Source of the DNA: Lentisphaeria bacterium | GTDB taxonomy: Bacteria; Verrucomicrobiota; Lentisphaeria; Victivallales; JAADHT01 | Reading direction: 5' to 3' | Assembly: GCA_015486135.1 (NCBI GenBank) | Contig: WFSE01000053.1 | Span: forward strand, 1-47,663 | DNA length: 47,663 nucleotides | Part shown: positions 39,809-47,663 of the stretch, piece after piece | Layout: every line of letters starts with the position of its first letter | Numbering within the stretch: position 1 is the stretch's first letter | Notes under the pieces: generated by a model | Database searches by the model: none | Told to the model about the DNA's origin: nothing | Seen by the model: only the letters and a program-made list of their open reading frames with translations | Made by a program: the position numbers and the translations under genes

Positions 39809-40672
39809 ATGGATGCTAGAGCTGATTTTGGCAAGCGTGGTGGGTTGGCTTCCCTAGCGATAACCACGCCATATTCCACTTGCGAGTTGTTGCCGGAGCA
39901 CGGCGCCCACATTTTAAGTTTTATTCCTTCCGGCGAATCTGATCTTTTATGGCTTAGTTCGCTCGCCGGTTTTGCCCCGGGGACAGCGGTGCGGGGAGGG
40001 ATCCCGATTTGCTGGCCTTGGTTCGGAGATGATTATCCTCGTGGCGATCTGCAAAACCATGGATTCGCTAGAATCGCGCCGTGGGAGCTTGACCGCGTGG
40101 AGATAGCCGGGAACGGGGAGGTGGAAGTGTCCATGTCGTTGGCCCCATCCGATTGGACAAGGTCGATGTGGCCGTACGAGTTCAAGCTGGAATACCGAAT
40201 TGTCGTGGGGCGGACTTTGCGCGCAACATTAACGACGACGAACATGGGGGATACTACGTTCGGGTTGTCCCAGGCGTTGCATACCTACTTCCAAGTGGGG
40301 GACATATCCGAAACCGTGGTGGAGGGATTGGACGGAGTCGAATATTACGATGCTCTCGACGATTTGAAGAAGAAGTGCCAGATCGGCGACGTGATGTTCG
40401 CGGAGAATGTTGACAGGGTATATATCCATTCCGGGAAGGAGTTGTTTATCCGCGACGGCGCGATGGACCGGCGTATATGTATTTCCAAGAAGGGTAGCGC
40501 GAGCGATGTCTTGTGGAATCCATGGACAGACAAGGCCGCGGCAATGGCCGATTTTGAAAACGACGGATATAAGAGAATGGTGTGCGTGGAGACGACTAAC
40601 GCCCTTGACGATAAGCGCACCGTTGCTCCGGGCGATTTTCACGCAATGACGATGGAGATAGGGGTAGTGTAA
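39809..40672 (+). CDS. D-hexose-6-phosphate mutarotase (YeaD-like aldose epimerase)
   Basis: A 287-residue aldose 1-epimerase-fold enzyme that interconverts anomers of phosphorylated hexoses. GGIPICWPWFGDDYPRGDLQNHGFARIAPWEL (split) is the YeaD signature, with the His of NHGFAR; ALHTYFQVGDI contains the second catalytic His, and the C-terminal VCVETTNA has the Glu base. Start 39809 with GGGA upstream is preferred to 39776, which begins in poor codon context. It is 57 bases after rph and 24 before the proton pump gene, all on the plus strand. Confidence 0.93.
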   Translation: MDARADFGKRGGLASLAITTPYSTCELLPEHGAHILSFIPSGESDLLWLSSLAGFAPGTAVRGGIPICWPWFGDDYPRGDLQNHGFARIAPWELDRVEIAGNGEVEVSMSLAPSDWTRSMWPYEFKLEYRIVVGRTLRATLTTTNMGDTTFGLSQALHTYFQVGDISETVVEGLDGVEYYDALDDLKKKCQIGDVMFAENVDRVYIHSGKELFIRDGAMDRRICISKKGSASDVLWNPWTDKAAAMADFENDGYKRMVCVETTNALDDKRTVAPGDFHAMTMEIGVV

Positions 40673-40696
40673 CGGCGGAGCTATCAGGAGAGACTC

Positions 40697-43270
40697 ATGG
40701 ACAACGCTGGATTGGATGTCGAGAAGGCCAAGGAGATGGGGGTCGAGGAAGTTGTCGGGGCTTTGGAGACATCCATCGACAAGGGTTTGACCGAAGACGA
40801 CGCCAAAGCGCGGCTGGAAAAATGCGGGCGTAACGAGATAACCGAGGAGCGGGAAAGTCCGTTGTTGAAGCTGTTCAAGTTCTTTTGGGGACCGATACCT
40901 TGGATGATTGAGATCGCCGCCATTCTCTCCATTATCGCTTCCGATTACGACGACTTTACTATAATCATGTTCATGTTGGTGTTCAACGCTCTCATAGGCT
41001 TTTGGGAGGAGCACAAAGCCAGCAACGCGTTGGAGGCGCTGAAGAAGGGCTTGGCGATGCGCGCCCGCGTTTTGCGCGGGGGCGAGTGGACGGAAACGGA
41101 CGCGGCGGAACTGGTGCCGGGCGATATCATTCGGATTCGCCTAGGCGATGTCGTCCCTGCGGACGGCAAACTCGTTGGAGGAGAATATCTCAGTATCGAC
41201 CAGTCGTCGTTGACTGGGGAGTCGCTTCCCGTCAACAAGAAGGTTGGCGACCCGGTATATTCCGGATCCGCCGCGAAGAAAGGGGAGATGGAGGCGGTGG
41301 TTACGGCAACTGGCGTGAACACGTTTTTCGGGAGGACCGCGAAGCTTGTCGAAGGCGCTGGCAACGTCTCCCATTTCCAGCAGGCGGTGATGCGCGTCGG
41401 GAACTTCCTGATCGCCCTTTCCGTGGCGCTTTGCCTGGTGCTTTCCATGGTCATACTCTACCGCGACCACGTCGCCACCGGGCATATAGACCTGACCGAG
41501 ATTGTGAGGTTGGTCAAATTCGTTCTCATTTTGGCGATCGCCTCGATTCCGGTCGCGATGCCCGCGGTGCTTTCGGTGACGATGGCTTTAGGTGCGCTGG
41601 CGATGTCAAAAAGGAAGGCCATTGTCGCTAGACTTCAAGCGATCGAGGAGATGGCCGGAGTGGATGTCTTGTGCTCGGACAAGACCGGAACGCTGACGAA
41701 AAACCAGTTGACGTTGGACGAATCGATTCCTTTCGGCGACTGGAAGTCCGACGATTGCGTTTTCTTGGCGGCTCTGGCAAGCAAAGCCGAGGACGACGAC
41801 GCCATAGATTCCGCGGTAATCGCGGACGTGGAGGACAAAAGCCGATTGGACAAGCACGAGCGGTTGGCGTTTGTCCCCTTCGACCCCGTGAGCAAACGAA
41901 CCGAGGCGACATTGCGGACCCCCGACGGGAAAACCATCAAATGCTCGAAGGGCGCGCCGCAAGTCATAGCGGAATTATGCGGATTGGAGGGCGCCGCCGC
42001 CGAAAAGGCGGAGAAAATCGTCGCGGAACTCGCGGGAAAGGGTTACCGGGCCTTGGGAGTGGGGACAAGCGACGACGACGGGAAATCCTGGGACTTCGTC
42101 GGGATTATTCCCATGTTCGATCCGCCTCGGGACGATTCAGCCGAGACTATACAACAGGCGAAGGAGCATGGGTTGCGGGTCAAAATGGTTACGGGAGACG
42201 ATATCGCCATCGCGTCGGAAACCTCGAGGAAACTCGGCATGGGGACGCATATCCAGGCCGCCACCGACATTTTCGGAGACCAGTCCCCCGACCATCTCTC
42301 GGAACACGCCGCAAAATGCGTCGATAACGCCGATGGTTTCGGACGGGTGTTCCCGGAGCACAAATACGGCATCGTCAAAGCGTTGCAGTCGAGAAACCAC
42401 ATCGTGGCGATGACAGGCGATGGCGTGAACGACGCCCCGGCGCTGAAGCAGGCGGATGCTGGCATCGCCGTTTCGGGCGCCACGGACGCCGCTAGGGCCG
42501 CCGCCGCGCTCATATTGACGGCACCTGGATTGAGCGTCATAATCAAGGCGATAGAGACGGCTCGACAGATATTCGAGCGGATGATGAGTTACACCATTTA
42601 CCGCATCGCTATGACGATGGACGTGATGTTTTTCGTAGTCCTAGCGGTAATAGCGGTTCCCAAGTTGCCAGGAATGGCGGTTCCGTTCAAGCCCCTCACC
42701 TCCGTGATGATTATTATCTTGGCGTTGCTGGACGACATCCCGATAATGACAATAGCGTATGACAACACCGTTATCGATCCCAAGCCCGTGAGATGGCGGA
42801 TGGGGCGGGTAATCGCGGTGTCCACCGTGCTGGGGTTGTTTTCGGTGGCTCAAACCTTCGGGCTGCTATTTATCGGGGCGCATTACTTCAAGAAGGAGCT
42901 TTTCGGAGTAGTGTTGGATGCGGGCCATATTCAGACGATGATTTTTCTGCAATTGGTTGTTGGCGGGCATTTGATGTTATTCGTGACCCGCTCCAAAAAG
43001 TTCTTCCTGGCGCCGCCGTGGCCGAGCGCCACCCTCTTCTCGGCGATTGTAGGAACGCAGTTGTTCGCCGCGGCGATGTGCGGGTTCGGCTGGTTTGTTC
43101 CGGAAATCCCCTGGGCGCTTGTAGGGCTCGTCTGGATATACAACATTGTGTGGGTTTTCGTCCTCGATATAGCCAAACTGGTCACCTACAGGATATTGGA
43201 GCATCGCTCGATATTCCAGCGCAAATTCGCCAATGCGTTGCACGGTGCGCTACATCCGCATGGCTGGTAA
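40697..43270 (+). CDS. P3A-type proton-transporting ATPase
   Basis: An 857-residue P-type ATPase of the plasma-membrane H+-ATPase class. FFWGPIPWMIEIAAILS (TM1), TGES (173-176), ASIPVAMPAVLSVTMALGALA (TM4), phosphorylation Asp328 in DKTGTLTKNQL, KGAPQVI, MVTGDDIAIA, GDGVNDAPALKQADAGIAV and the TM5-6 region SYTIYRIAMTMDVM are all visible. Likely exports protons at ATP cost, or reverses to make ATP. It lacks the long C-terminal autoinhibitory region of plant pumps and ends right after the last TM helix. Stand-alone gene. Confidence 0.95.
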   Translation: MDNAGLDVEKAKEMGVEEVVGALETSIDKGLTEDDAKARLEKCGRNEITEERESPLLKLFKFFWGPIPWMIEIAAILSIIASDYDDFTIIMFMLVFNALIGFWEEHKASNALEALKKGLAMRARVLRGGEWTETDAAELVPGDIIRIRLGDVVPADGKLVGGEYLSIDQSSLTGESLPVNKKVGDPVYSGSAAKKGEMEAVVTATGVNTFFGRTAKLVEGAGNVSHFQQAVMRVGNFLIALSVALCLVLSMVILYRDHVATGHIDLTEIVRLVKFVLILAIASIPVAMPAVLSVTMALGALAMSKRKAIVARLQAIEEMAGVDVLCSDKTGTLTKNQLTLDESIPFGDWKSDDCVFLAALASKAEDDDAIDSAVIADVEDKSRLDKHERLAFVPFDPVSKRTEATLRTPDGKTIKCSKGAPQVIAELCGLEGAAAEKAEKIVAELAGKGYRALGVGTSDDDGKSWDFVGIIPMFDPPRDDSAETIQQAKEHGLRVKMVTGDDIAIASETSRKLGMGTHIQAATDIFGDQSPDHLSEHAAKCVDNADGFGRVFPEHKYGIVKALQSRNHIVAMTGDGVNDAPALKQADAGIAVSGATDAARAAAALILTAPGLSVIIKAIETARQIFERMMSYTIYRIAMTMDVMFFVVLAVIAVPKLPGMAVPFKPLTSVMIIILALLDDIPIMTIAYDNTVIDPKPVRWRMGRVIAVSTVLGLFSVAQTFGLLFIGAHYFKKELFGVVLDAGHIQTMIFLQLVVGGHLMLFVTRSKKFFLAPPWPSATLFSAIVGTQLFAAAMCGFGWFVPEIPWALVGLVWIYNIVWVFVLDIAKLVTYRILEHRSIFQRKFANALHGALHPHGW

Positions 43271-43318
43271 GGCTTCCCGTTTTGGCTTCGCCGAAAACGC
43301 GGGTATAGTGTGCGTGTG

Positions 43319-44845
43319 ATGAGGAGCGGAAAAAATTCTATTGCTGGAATGGCGCTTTTCATAGCGTGTGTTCTAGTGTCGTCCACGCTTTGCGGTGCGG
43401 AGCCCGAAGAGGCCACGCGCAATTTTCTCGCTATTTCCACGGGCAATCCCTTTCTTCCTGTCATAGCCCTGGTAGCCACCATCGTGGGGGTTGCCACGTT
43501 CCTGCGCCCCTCCATAGGTCTGATTGTAATGTTGTTTTTCATGTTGATTTCCACCGATATGCAACTCGAGCGCACCTCTGGAGATCGCGCGGTGAGCGTT
43601 AGAATGGAAGACATCATTCTTATAGTGGTGACAGTGGGTTGGCTTTTGAACAGGGCCAAGACGCGGACGTTGTCGATGTTCCGGAGTGTGCCTGTGAACA
43701 AACCCGTGCTGGCGATGGCCGCCGTAATCATCGTGGCTTCCAGTCTAGGCTATTTGCGGGGAACCCTCCCTCCAAAGCGGGGCATTCTATTCACCATGAA
43801 AAGACTCGAATATTTCTGGTTGTTTTTCATGACGCTGAATATTATCCAGTCAAACAATCAAGTGAAATTGGCGTTCAAAATTCTGTTGTGGTTGACAGTA
43901 TTCGTAGCGGCGGTGGGAGCCGTGCAATTCTACCTCTATCCGCTATCGGGATTGACAAAGGGGGGAGCAACGGCCACAACGGGATTTGGGCGCGCCAACA
44001 CCTTGGCCGACTTCTACCTCATAGTAGTGGGGATTTATTTGGGACTCCTGATATACGCCAAGGGAAAAAAGGAAAATGCGACCTATCTTCTCGTCACAAC
44101 ATTGAGTGCGATAGCCATTATCATGACGAAATCGCGCGGCGCCTATGTCAGTGTTCCCCCGCTTTTGGCCACACTGGTTTTAGTTTCCAGAAGCAAAAAG
44201 ACGCTTCGCTACGTACTCATAGCTTCCGGGGTGGTGGCGGTCTACGTGTTTTTCACCGTAGCCATTGAGTACGCCTCCCCTGACACCGCGGCGGGGGCGA
44301 AACAGTTGGGGCAGAAGCATACGGGGGACATAGAGAACCAATTCGAATCCATTAAGGATGTGGCGACATTGGGGCCTGAAGCGGACTCCTCTTTCAATGC
44401 TAGATATTCGGGATGGATTAACAACAAGGACGAAATAGCCAAATATCCAATCCTGGGACATGGTGTCGGTTCCGTTCCATTGGCGACATTCGATTGCCAG
44501 CATGTTCGGGAGATGTACGAGACGGGATTGTTCGGATTTTTTGTGTTCCTCTATATGAATATTAGCATTTTCGTGGCAATGCTCAATTTTTTCTTTCACA
44601 CTACGGATCGGTTTGAGAAAGGTGTTCTGTGTGGCTTTATGGGGGCCCATGTGGCCGTTATGGTCCATGGGGTCAGCATCGCTAATTTCTACACTATTAT
44701 GAATATGGAGGTGTTTTGGTTCGTTATAGGGCTTATAATGGTGATGTGCCACAATCGGTCGATCAAGGAGCAAGGGTTGGCTTTGGAAGAAATTCCGGCA
44801 AATATGGTTCCTGCCGAGGATTTCGCAGCGGGAACGGAAGGATGA
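43319..44845 (+). CDS. O-antigen ligase/polymerase family membrane protein
   Basis: A 508-residue polytopic protein with about ten TM helices and a large periplasmic loop before the C-terminal helices (about 325-385), the layout of the Wzy/WaaL (PF04932) family. Near LLTTLSAIAIIMTKSRGAYVSVPPLLATLVL is the characteristic SRG segment, and the loop ends with YPILGHGVGSVP, a common family motif. It could polymerise or ligate glycans onto lipid carriers; ligase and polymerase cannot be separated by eye. The ATG at 43319 is used; a GTG at 43310 and an ATG at 43349 are alternatives. Confidence 0.87.
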   Translation: MRSGKNSIAGMALFIACVLVSSTLCGAEPEEATRNFLAISTGNPFLPVIALVATIVGVATFLRPSIGLIVMLFFMLISTDMQLERTSGDRAVSVRMEDIILIVVTVGWLLNRAKTRTLSMFRSVPVNKPVLAMAAVIIVASSLGYLRGTLPPKRGILFTMKRLEYFWLFFMTLNIIQSNNQVKLAFKILLWLTVFVAAVGAVQFYLYPLSGLTKGGATATTGFGRANTLADFYLIVVGIYLGLLIYAKGKKENATYLLVTTLSAIAIIMTKSRGAYVSVPPLLATLVLVSRSKKTLRYVLIASGVVAVYVFFTVAIEYASPDTAAGAKQLGQKHTGDIENQFESIKDVATLGPEADSSFNARYSGWINNKDEIAKYPILGHGVGSVPLATFDCQHVREMYETGLFGFFVFLYMNISIFVAMLNFFFHTTDRFEKGVLCGFMGAHVAVMVHGVSIANFYTIMNMEVFWFVIGLIMVMCHNRSIKEQGLALEEIPANMVPAEDFAAGTEG

Positions 44846-44851
44846 CACCGT

Positions 44852-45994
44852 ATGGCGATTTCAATAGTTCGGAATGATGATTTGATATTGGTGACTGGAC
44901 TGGCGGGGGATGGCGACCAGTTGGAGAGGCTGTCGGCCAATTTGGAAGCGGTCGGGAGGGAGCTCGCCGGCGGAGCGGTCCGGATAAGATTCGATATGGA
45001 TGGTGTTGGGCCGGCGAGCCACAATGCGATGGCGTTGATTGTGGCATGTGCCGAGTTGCCGGACGCGGACTCGGTTCTCTTCGAGTTTGAAAATGCGGAC
45101 GAGCCGACAAGGGATTCCCTGCGCAAAATTGGATTCGAGGACGGCGGATTCAAAAAATTGGTGATTAATCCGAGGGAACCGTCGTCCGTCTACGTTTACG
45201 TTGGTAAGGCGGTGTTAGGGTTGCTTGTCGATATTAAGCGCCTTATTGGTTATGTGGGGGAGATTGTCCGTATGTTGGGGTATTATCTCCGGCATCCTGG
45301 CAAACTGGATTTCCGGGAGTGCTTGTACTACGCCGACAGAACTGGCGCGGACGCAGTGCCAATCGTGCTTCTTATATGCTTTCTCATGGGGCTCATTTTG
45401 GCGTTTCAGGGGTTAAGCGTGTTGTCTCGGTTCGGCTTGGGTATGTTCGTTTCAAATCTTGTTGGCTTGTCGATAGTGCGGGAACTGGGGCCGCTGATGG
45501 TGGCCATTATCTGCACTGGCCGAGCGGGATCCGCGTTCGCCGCGGAAATAGGCACCATGAAGGTCAACGAGGAAATAGACGCTATGAAGACCATGGGGCT
45601 GAAGCCAGTTAGGGCGTTGGCGGCTCCCAAAATCCTGGCGTTGATCGTCGTTATGCCCATGTTGACCGTTCTGGGGGATTGCGCAGGCGTTTTGGGTGGG
45701 GGGCTGATGACGGCATCGATTAGCGATATAGGATTTTCCGAGTACTTTTCCAGAACGCTGGGATCAATGATTCCCGCCAACCTCTTCGAAAGCGTCATAA
45801 AAGGATTTGTCTTCGCGTTTCTCGTGGCGGCGATAGGATGCTACCGTGGATTTGAAGCAGAAAACGATGCCAAGGGGGTCGGCGACGCTACCACATCCTC
45901 TGTGGTCAGTGGCATATTCCTCATCATATTGGCGGACACGGCGATAACGTTCGTGTTCCCGAGATTTATGGCGTTGTTTGGTGTCGTCTACTAG
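44852..45994 (+). CDS. MlaE-family ABC permease with N-terminal STAS-like domain
   Basis: A 380-residue permease of the phospholipid transport (Mla/Mce) type. The C-terminal 260 residues carry the MlaE core: FLMGLILAFQGLSVLSRFGLGMFVS, SIVRELGPLMVAIICTGRAGSAFAAEIGTMKVNEEIDAMKTMGLKP (in parts) and four or five TM helices. About 105 N-terminal residues (DLILVTGLAGDGDQLERLSANLEAV) are predicted to fold as a STAS-like domain, as in several MlaE proteins. The ATPase MlaF and substrate-binding MlaD are not adjacent in the window. It begins 6 bases after the O-antigen ligase gene, likely in one transcript. Confidence 0.92.
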   Translation: MAISIVRNDDLILVTGLAGDGDQLERLSANLEAVGRELAGGAVRIRFDMDGVGPASHNAMALIVACAELPDADSVLFEFENADEPTRDSLRKIGFEDGGFKKLVINPREPSSVYVYVGKAVLGLLVDIKRLIGYVGEIVRMLGYYLRHPGKLDFRECLYYADRTGADAVPIVLLICFLMGLILAFQGLSVLSRFGLGMFVSNLVGLSIVRELGPLMVAIICTGRAGSAFAAEIGTMKVNEEIDAMKTMGLKPVRALAAPKILALIVVMPMLTVLGDCAGVLGGGLMTASISDIGFSEYFSRTLGSMIPANLFESVIKGFVFAFLVAAIGCYRGFEAENDAKGVGDATTSSVVSGIFLIILADTAITFVFPRFMALFGVVY

Positions 45995-46481
45995 AAACAC
46001 GGATATTTTTCCCTCGCAAATACGCGGAGACCGCGGAGTTTTTCTCCATGTAGGGAATGTAGGGGATGTGAATCCGTGAATCCGTGAATCTGTGAGTCTG
46101 TGAAGCCGTAAGTCCGTTAGGCCGCCAAGAAAGAGGGGAAGAAGAAGTGTGTAGCCACGAATCTTCATCCTGCCGTTTGCTTCGCAATCCCTTCGGGCTT
46201 CGCGGAAGGACTTCCAGCCTCCAGGAATGGTTCGTTCTTTGCGCTCAAAGAACAAACTGGGTTTATTGAATAATGCACGAATGGGACTTTCTCTGCGTGC
46301 TTTGCATCTCTGCGAGGCAATTTCTCCCCTCTTTCTCCGCGTTTTCCGCGAGGTAATCTCTTTTCCCTTACAATAGGGCCCTGGCCCGCCGGTTGACACG
46401 GAAGGGAAGCTGTATTAGGCTATGTAGGTGCTTCGCCGGGATTATGCGGCGTTGGCAAAGGGGGAGACATAAAACGGGAGG
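45995..46481. other. Non-coding region with word repeats, hairpin and promoter
   Basis: No gene is supported. 46069-46121 is a degenerate 8-bp tandem (GTGAATCC, GTGAATCT, GTGAGTCT, GTGAAGCC, GTAAGTCC). 46282-46352 repeats CTCTGCG/TCCGCG words. A perfect hairpin GTTCTTTG-CGCT-CAAAGAAC lies at 46234-46253, without a T-run. A sigma70-like promoter is at 46393-46421. Confidence 0.6.
46393..46421 (+). promoter_or_regulatory. Sigma70-like promoter for the exported protein gene
   Basis: TTGACA (46393-46398), 17 bases, TAGGCT (46416-46421, weak). It lies about 60 bases before the coding sequence. Confidence 0.4.
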
Positions 46482-47087
46482 TTGGGAATGAGAAGTATTT
46501 CCAGTTTTGTCGGGGGTTCGCTAGTGTTGATTCTCTGGCTCGCCTGCGCCGCGGCGGGCGCCAAGGACGAGGGCTACAAGCATCCGGGGACGGGAATCGT
46601 ATTTTCCGACACCATAGGAGAATTACGCCGTGGAGGCGTAACCAACTACGAAGCCGACCACCCCGGACTAGGCATAAGTGTCAAATACAGGGGCGATGGA
46701 ATCATCGCGGATATCTACATATACGACATGGGACTCAAAAAAATCCCCTCCGATCCCACATCCCCCATCCTGAAGACGCATTTCCAAGCCGTCCTGAAGG
46801 ATATATACATCATGGAGAAGCTGGGACGCTACAAATCGGTCAAAGAGATAAAGGAGGATGTCATCAATCTTGGAGAAAAATCTCCCGTCAAGGCGTTGCA
46901 CTCCCTTTTCTCTCTCACCATGGGCGGGCATGCGAGTTACTCCCACGTCTTCCTTTGGGAATACGAAAACAAGTTCTTCAAGATACGCTATTCTTACGTA
47001 GTCCCGGCGAAAGCGGATGCGGAGAAGAACCTCAAAAAACTGCTCGAATACATGGCCAAGGCCTGCGGGAAAAAACCAGGGGAGTAA
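46482..47087 (+). CDS. Exported protein of unknown function
   Basis: A 201-residue protein; the ATG at 46488 with GGGAGGTTGGG upstream would give MRSISSFVGGSLVLILWLACAAAGA, a clear signal peptide, while a TTG/ATG at 46482 adds two residues. The mature part (YKHPGTGIVFSDTIGELRRGGVTNYE, SVKYRGDGIIADIYIYDMG) is lysine-rich and beta-prone. It ends in a helical KADAEKNLKKLLEYMAKACGKK. No family recognised. Confidence 0.7.
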   Translation: MGMRSISSFVGGSLVLILWLACAAAGAKDEGYKHPGTGIVFSDTIGELRRGGVTNYEADHPGLGISVKYRGDGIIADIYIYDMGLKKIPSDPTSPILKTHFQAVLKDIYIMEKLGRYKSVKEIKEDVINLGEKSPVKALHSLFSLTMGGHASYSHVFLWEYENKFFKIRYSYVVPAKADAEKNLKKLLEYMAKACGKKPGE

Positions 47088-47117
47088 TTCTATTAAAATT
47101 TCCGGGGGTGTAACGAA

Positions 47118-47549
47118 ATGGTAAAACGACTTATACAGCTAATCCTAATAATTGCATTGTTTCTGTTTGTCGTCGCAGTTTTCTTGCCCGGCTTGATAAT
47201 AGTCGCGCCGGATGAATCCATCCCACTACCACAATTTATAGCGAGGAACATTGTCGCCGCTTATGCGCGGCTTATTGATTTCAGATTCGCGGAGTTTTCT
47301 AGCAGAGATATGGCGAGGACCCATTTAGACAATACGCGTCGACTCATCATGTTGTTGGAAAAAAACAACGCCTTGGGGTTCGATGACGAGATGAAAAAGG
47401 ATTTTTGTCCGGGAGATTATGTGTGTGGACTTATCGCTTTCGAAGAAAATAACAAAAAAATGCTAGCCTCGATATCGGGGTCTGCCCCCGCTAAATTTGA
47501 CATATTTGTATTCAATTACTTGCGAAAAACAGCCCAAAATATAGATTAG
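47118..47549 (+). CDS. Small membrane-anchored protein of unknown function
   Basis: A 143-residue protein with an N-terminal TM helix (LIQLILIIALFLFVVAVFLPGLIIV) and a mostly helical soluble part (RLIDFRFAEFSSRDMARTHLDNTRRLIMLLEKNNA). No family recognised. It follows the preceding exported protein gene by 30 bases, with GGGGGTG as a weak ribosome site, and may belong to the same transcript. The remaining 114 bases to the window end hold no visible gene. Confidence 0.7.
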   Translation: MVKRLIQLILIIALFLFVVAVFLPGLIIVAPDESIPLPQFIARNIVAAYARLIDFRFAEFSSRDMARTHLDNTRRLIMLLEKNNALGFDDEMKKDFCPGDYVCGLIAFEENNKKMLASISGSAPAKFDIFVFNYLRKTAQNID

Positions 47550-47663
47550 CGCAAGGAAGTTAACCGAAGAAAATGACGCTAAGGATTTCAGCCCCGATTT
47601 TTTGAATGGACTTGCGAATTACGCGGGCAAATGGTAGGTTATCCCCACTATGGGCTGCAGGGA

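Overview
The window looks like a chromosomal piece of a diderm (Gram-negative-type) bacterium carrying a large acquired insertion. Kdo synthesis genes (kdsB, kdsA), Lpt lipopolysaccharide transport genes and an MlaE-type permease point to a lipid A/Kdo outer membrane. Secreted squalene-cyclase-fold repeat proteins and a LamG-like secreted protein are reminiscent of the PVC group (Planctomycetes, Lentisphaerae and relatives) or another poorly cultured phylum. No rRNA or phylum marker is present, so the lineage is left open.

Left core (about 0.45-23.73 kb). Most genes are on the minus strand: nif3-like, fmt with a small zinc-ribbon gene, leuD, a flavoprotein, a DppB-type permease with an unusual insertion, a lone hypC, an envelope block (lptB, lptA, an lptC-like gene, kdsA, kdsB), an exported spermidine-synthase-like protein overlapping a Cache-PAS sensor, and ilvC. 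Two tRNA genes (Arg ACG, Phe GAA) precede gatA-gatC-rpoZ and an acyl-CoA dehydrogenase with its electron acceptor etfA/etfB. On the plus strand lie a secreted repeat protein and the NAD(P)HX repair gene nnrE-nnrD.

Accessory island (about 23.75-34.12 kb). It has two parts. The first (23.75-29.4 kb) is visibly AT-richer. It holds small same-strand genes separated by foldable 55-71 bp sites that resemble integron attC sites, with no integrase in view: a cluster of attC sites lacking an integrase. Three copies of a roughly 138-bp repeat, each carrying a sigma70-like promoter and ending in a small covarying inverted repeat, sit in front of groups of cassettes. Cargo includes a PIN toxin pair, a nucleotidyltransferase and several envelope-directed proteins of unknown function.

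The second part (29.74-33.89 kb) is a retron-type system. A promoter feeds a ncRNA with matched a1/a2 ends, two msr-like hairpins with TTT loops and a 17-bp msd-like hairpin. A retron-type reverse transcriptase (YADD) and a 929-residue SF2 helicase follow. The unit is bracketed by two oppositely oriented, related repeat elements sharing AGGGCTTACTGAAAAAGTCG ends. A helicase as retron partner is the strongest candidate for a little-described system here.

Right core (34.12-47.66 kb). It holds a membrane protein, a stand-alone AICAR transformylase, an SDR dehydrogenase with a vestigial aldolase-like leader, a LamG-like secreted protein, RNase PH, a hexose-6-phosphate mutarotase, a P3A proton ATPase, an O-antigen ligase/polymerase family protein, an MlaE permease and two small exported proteins.
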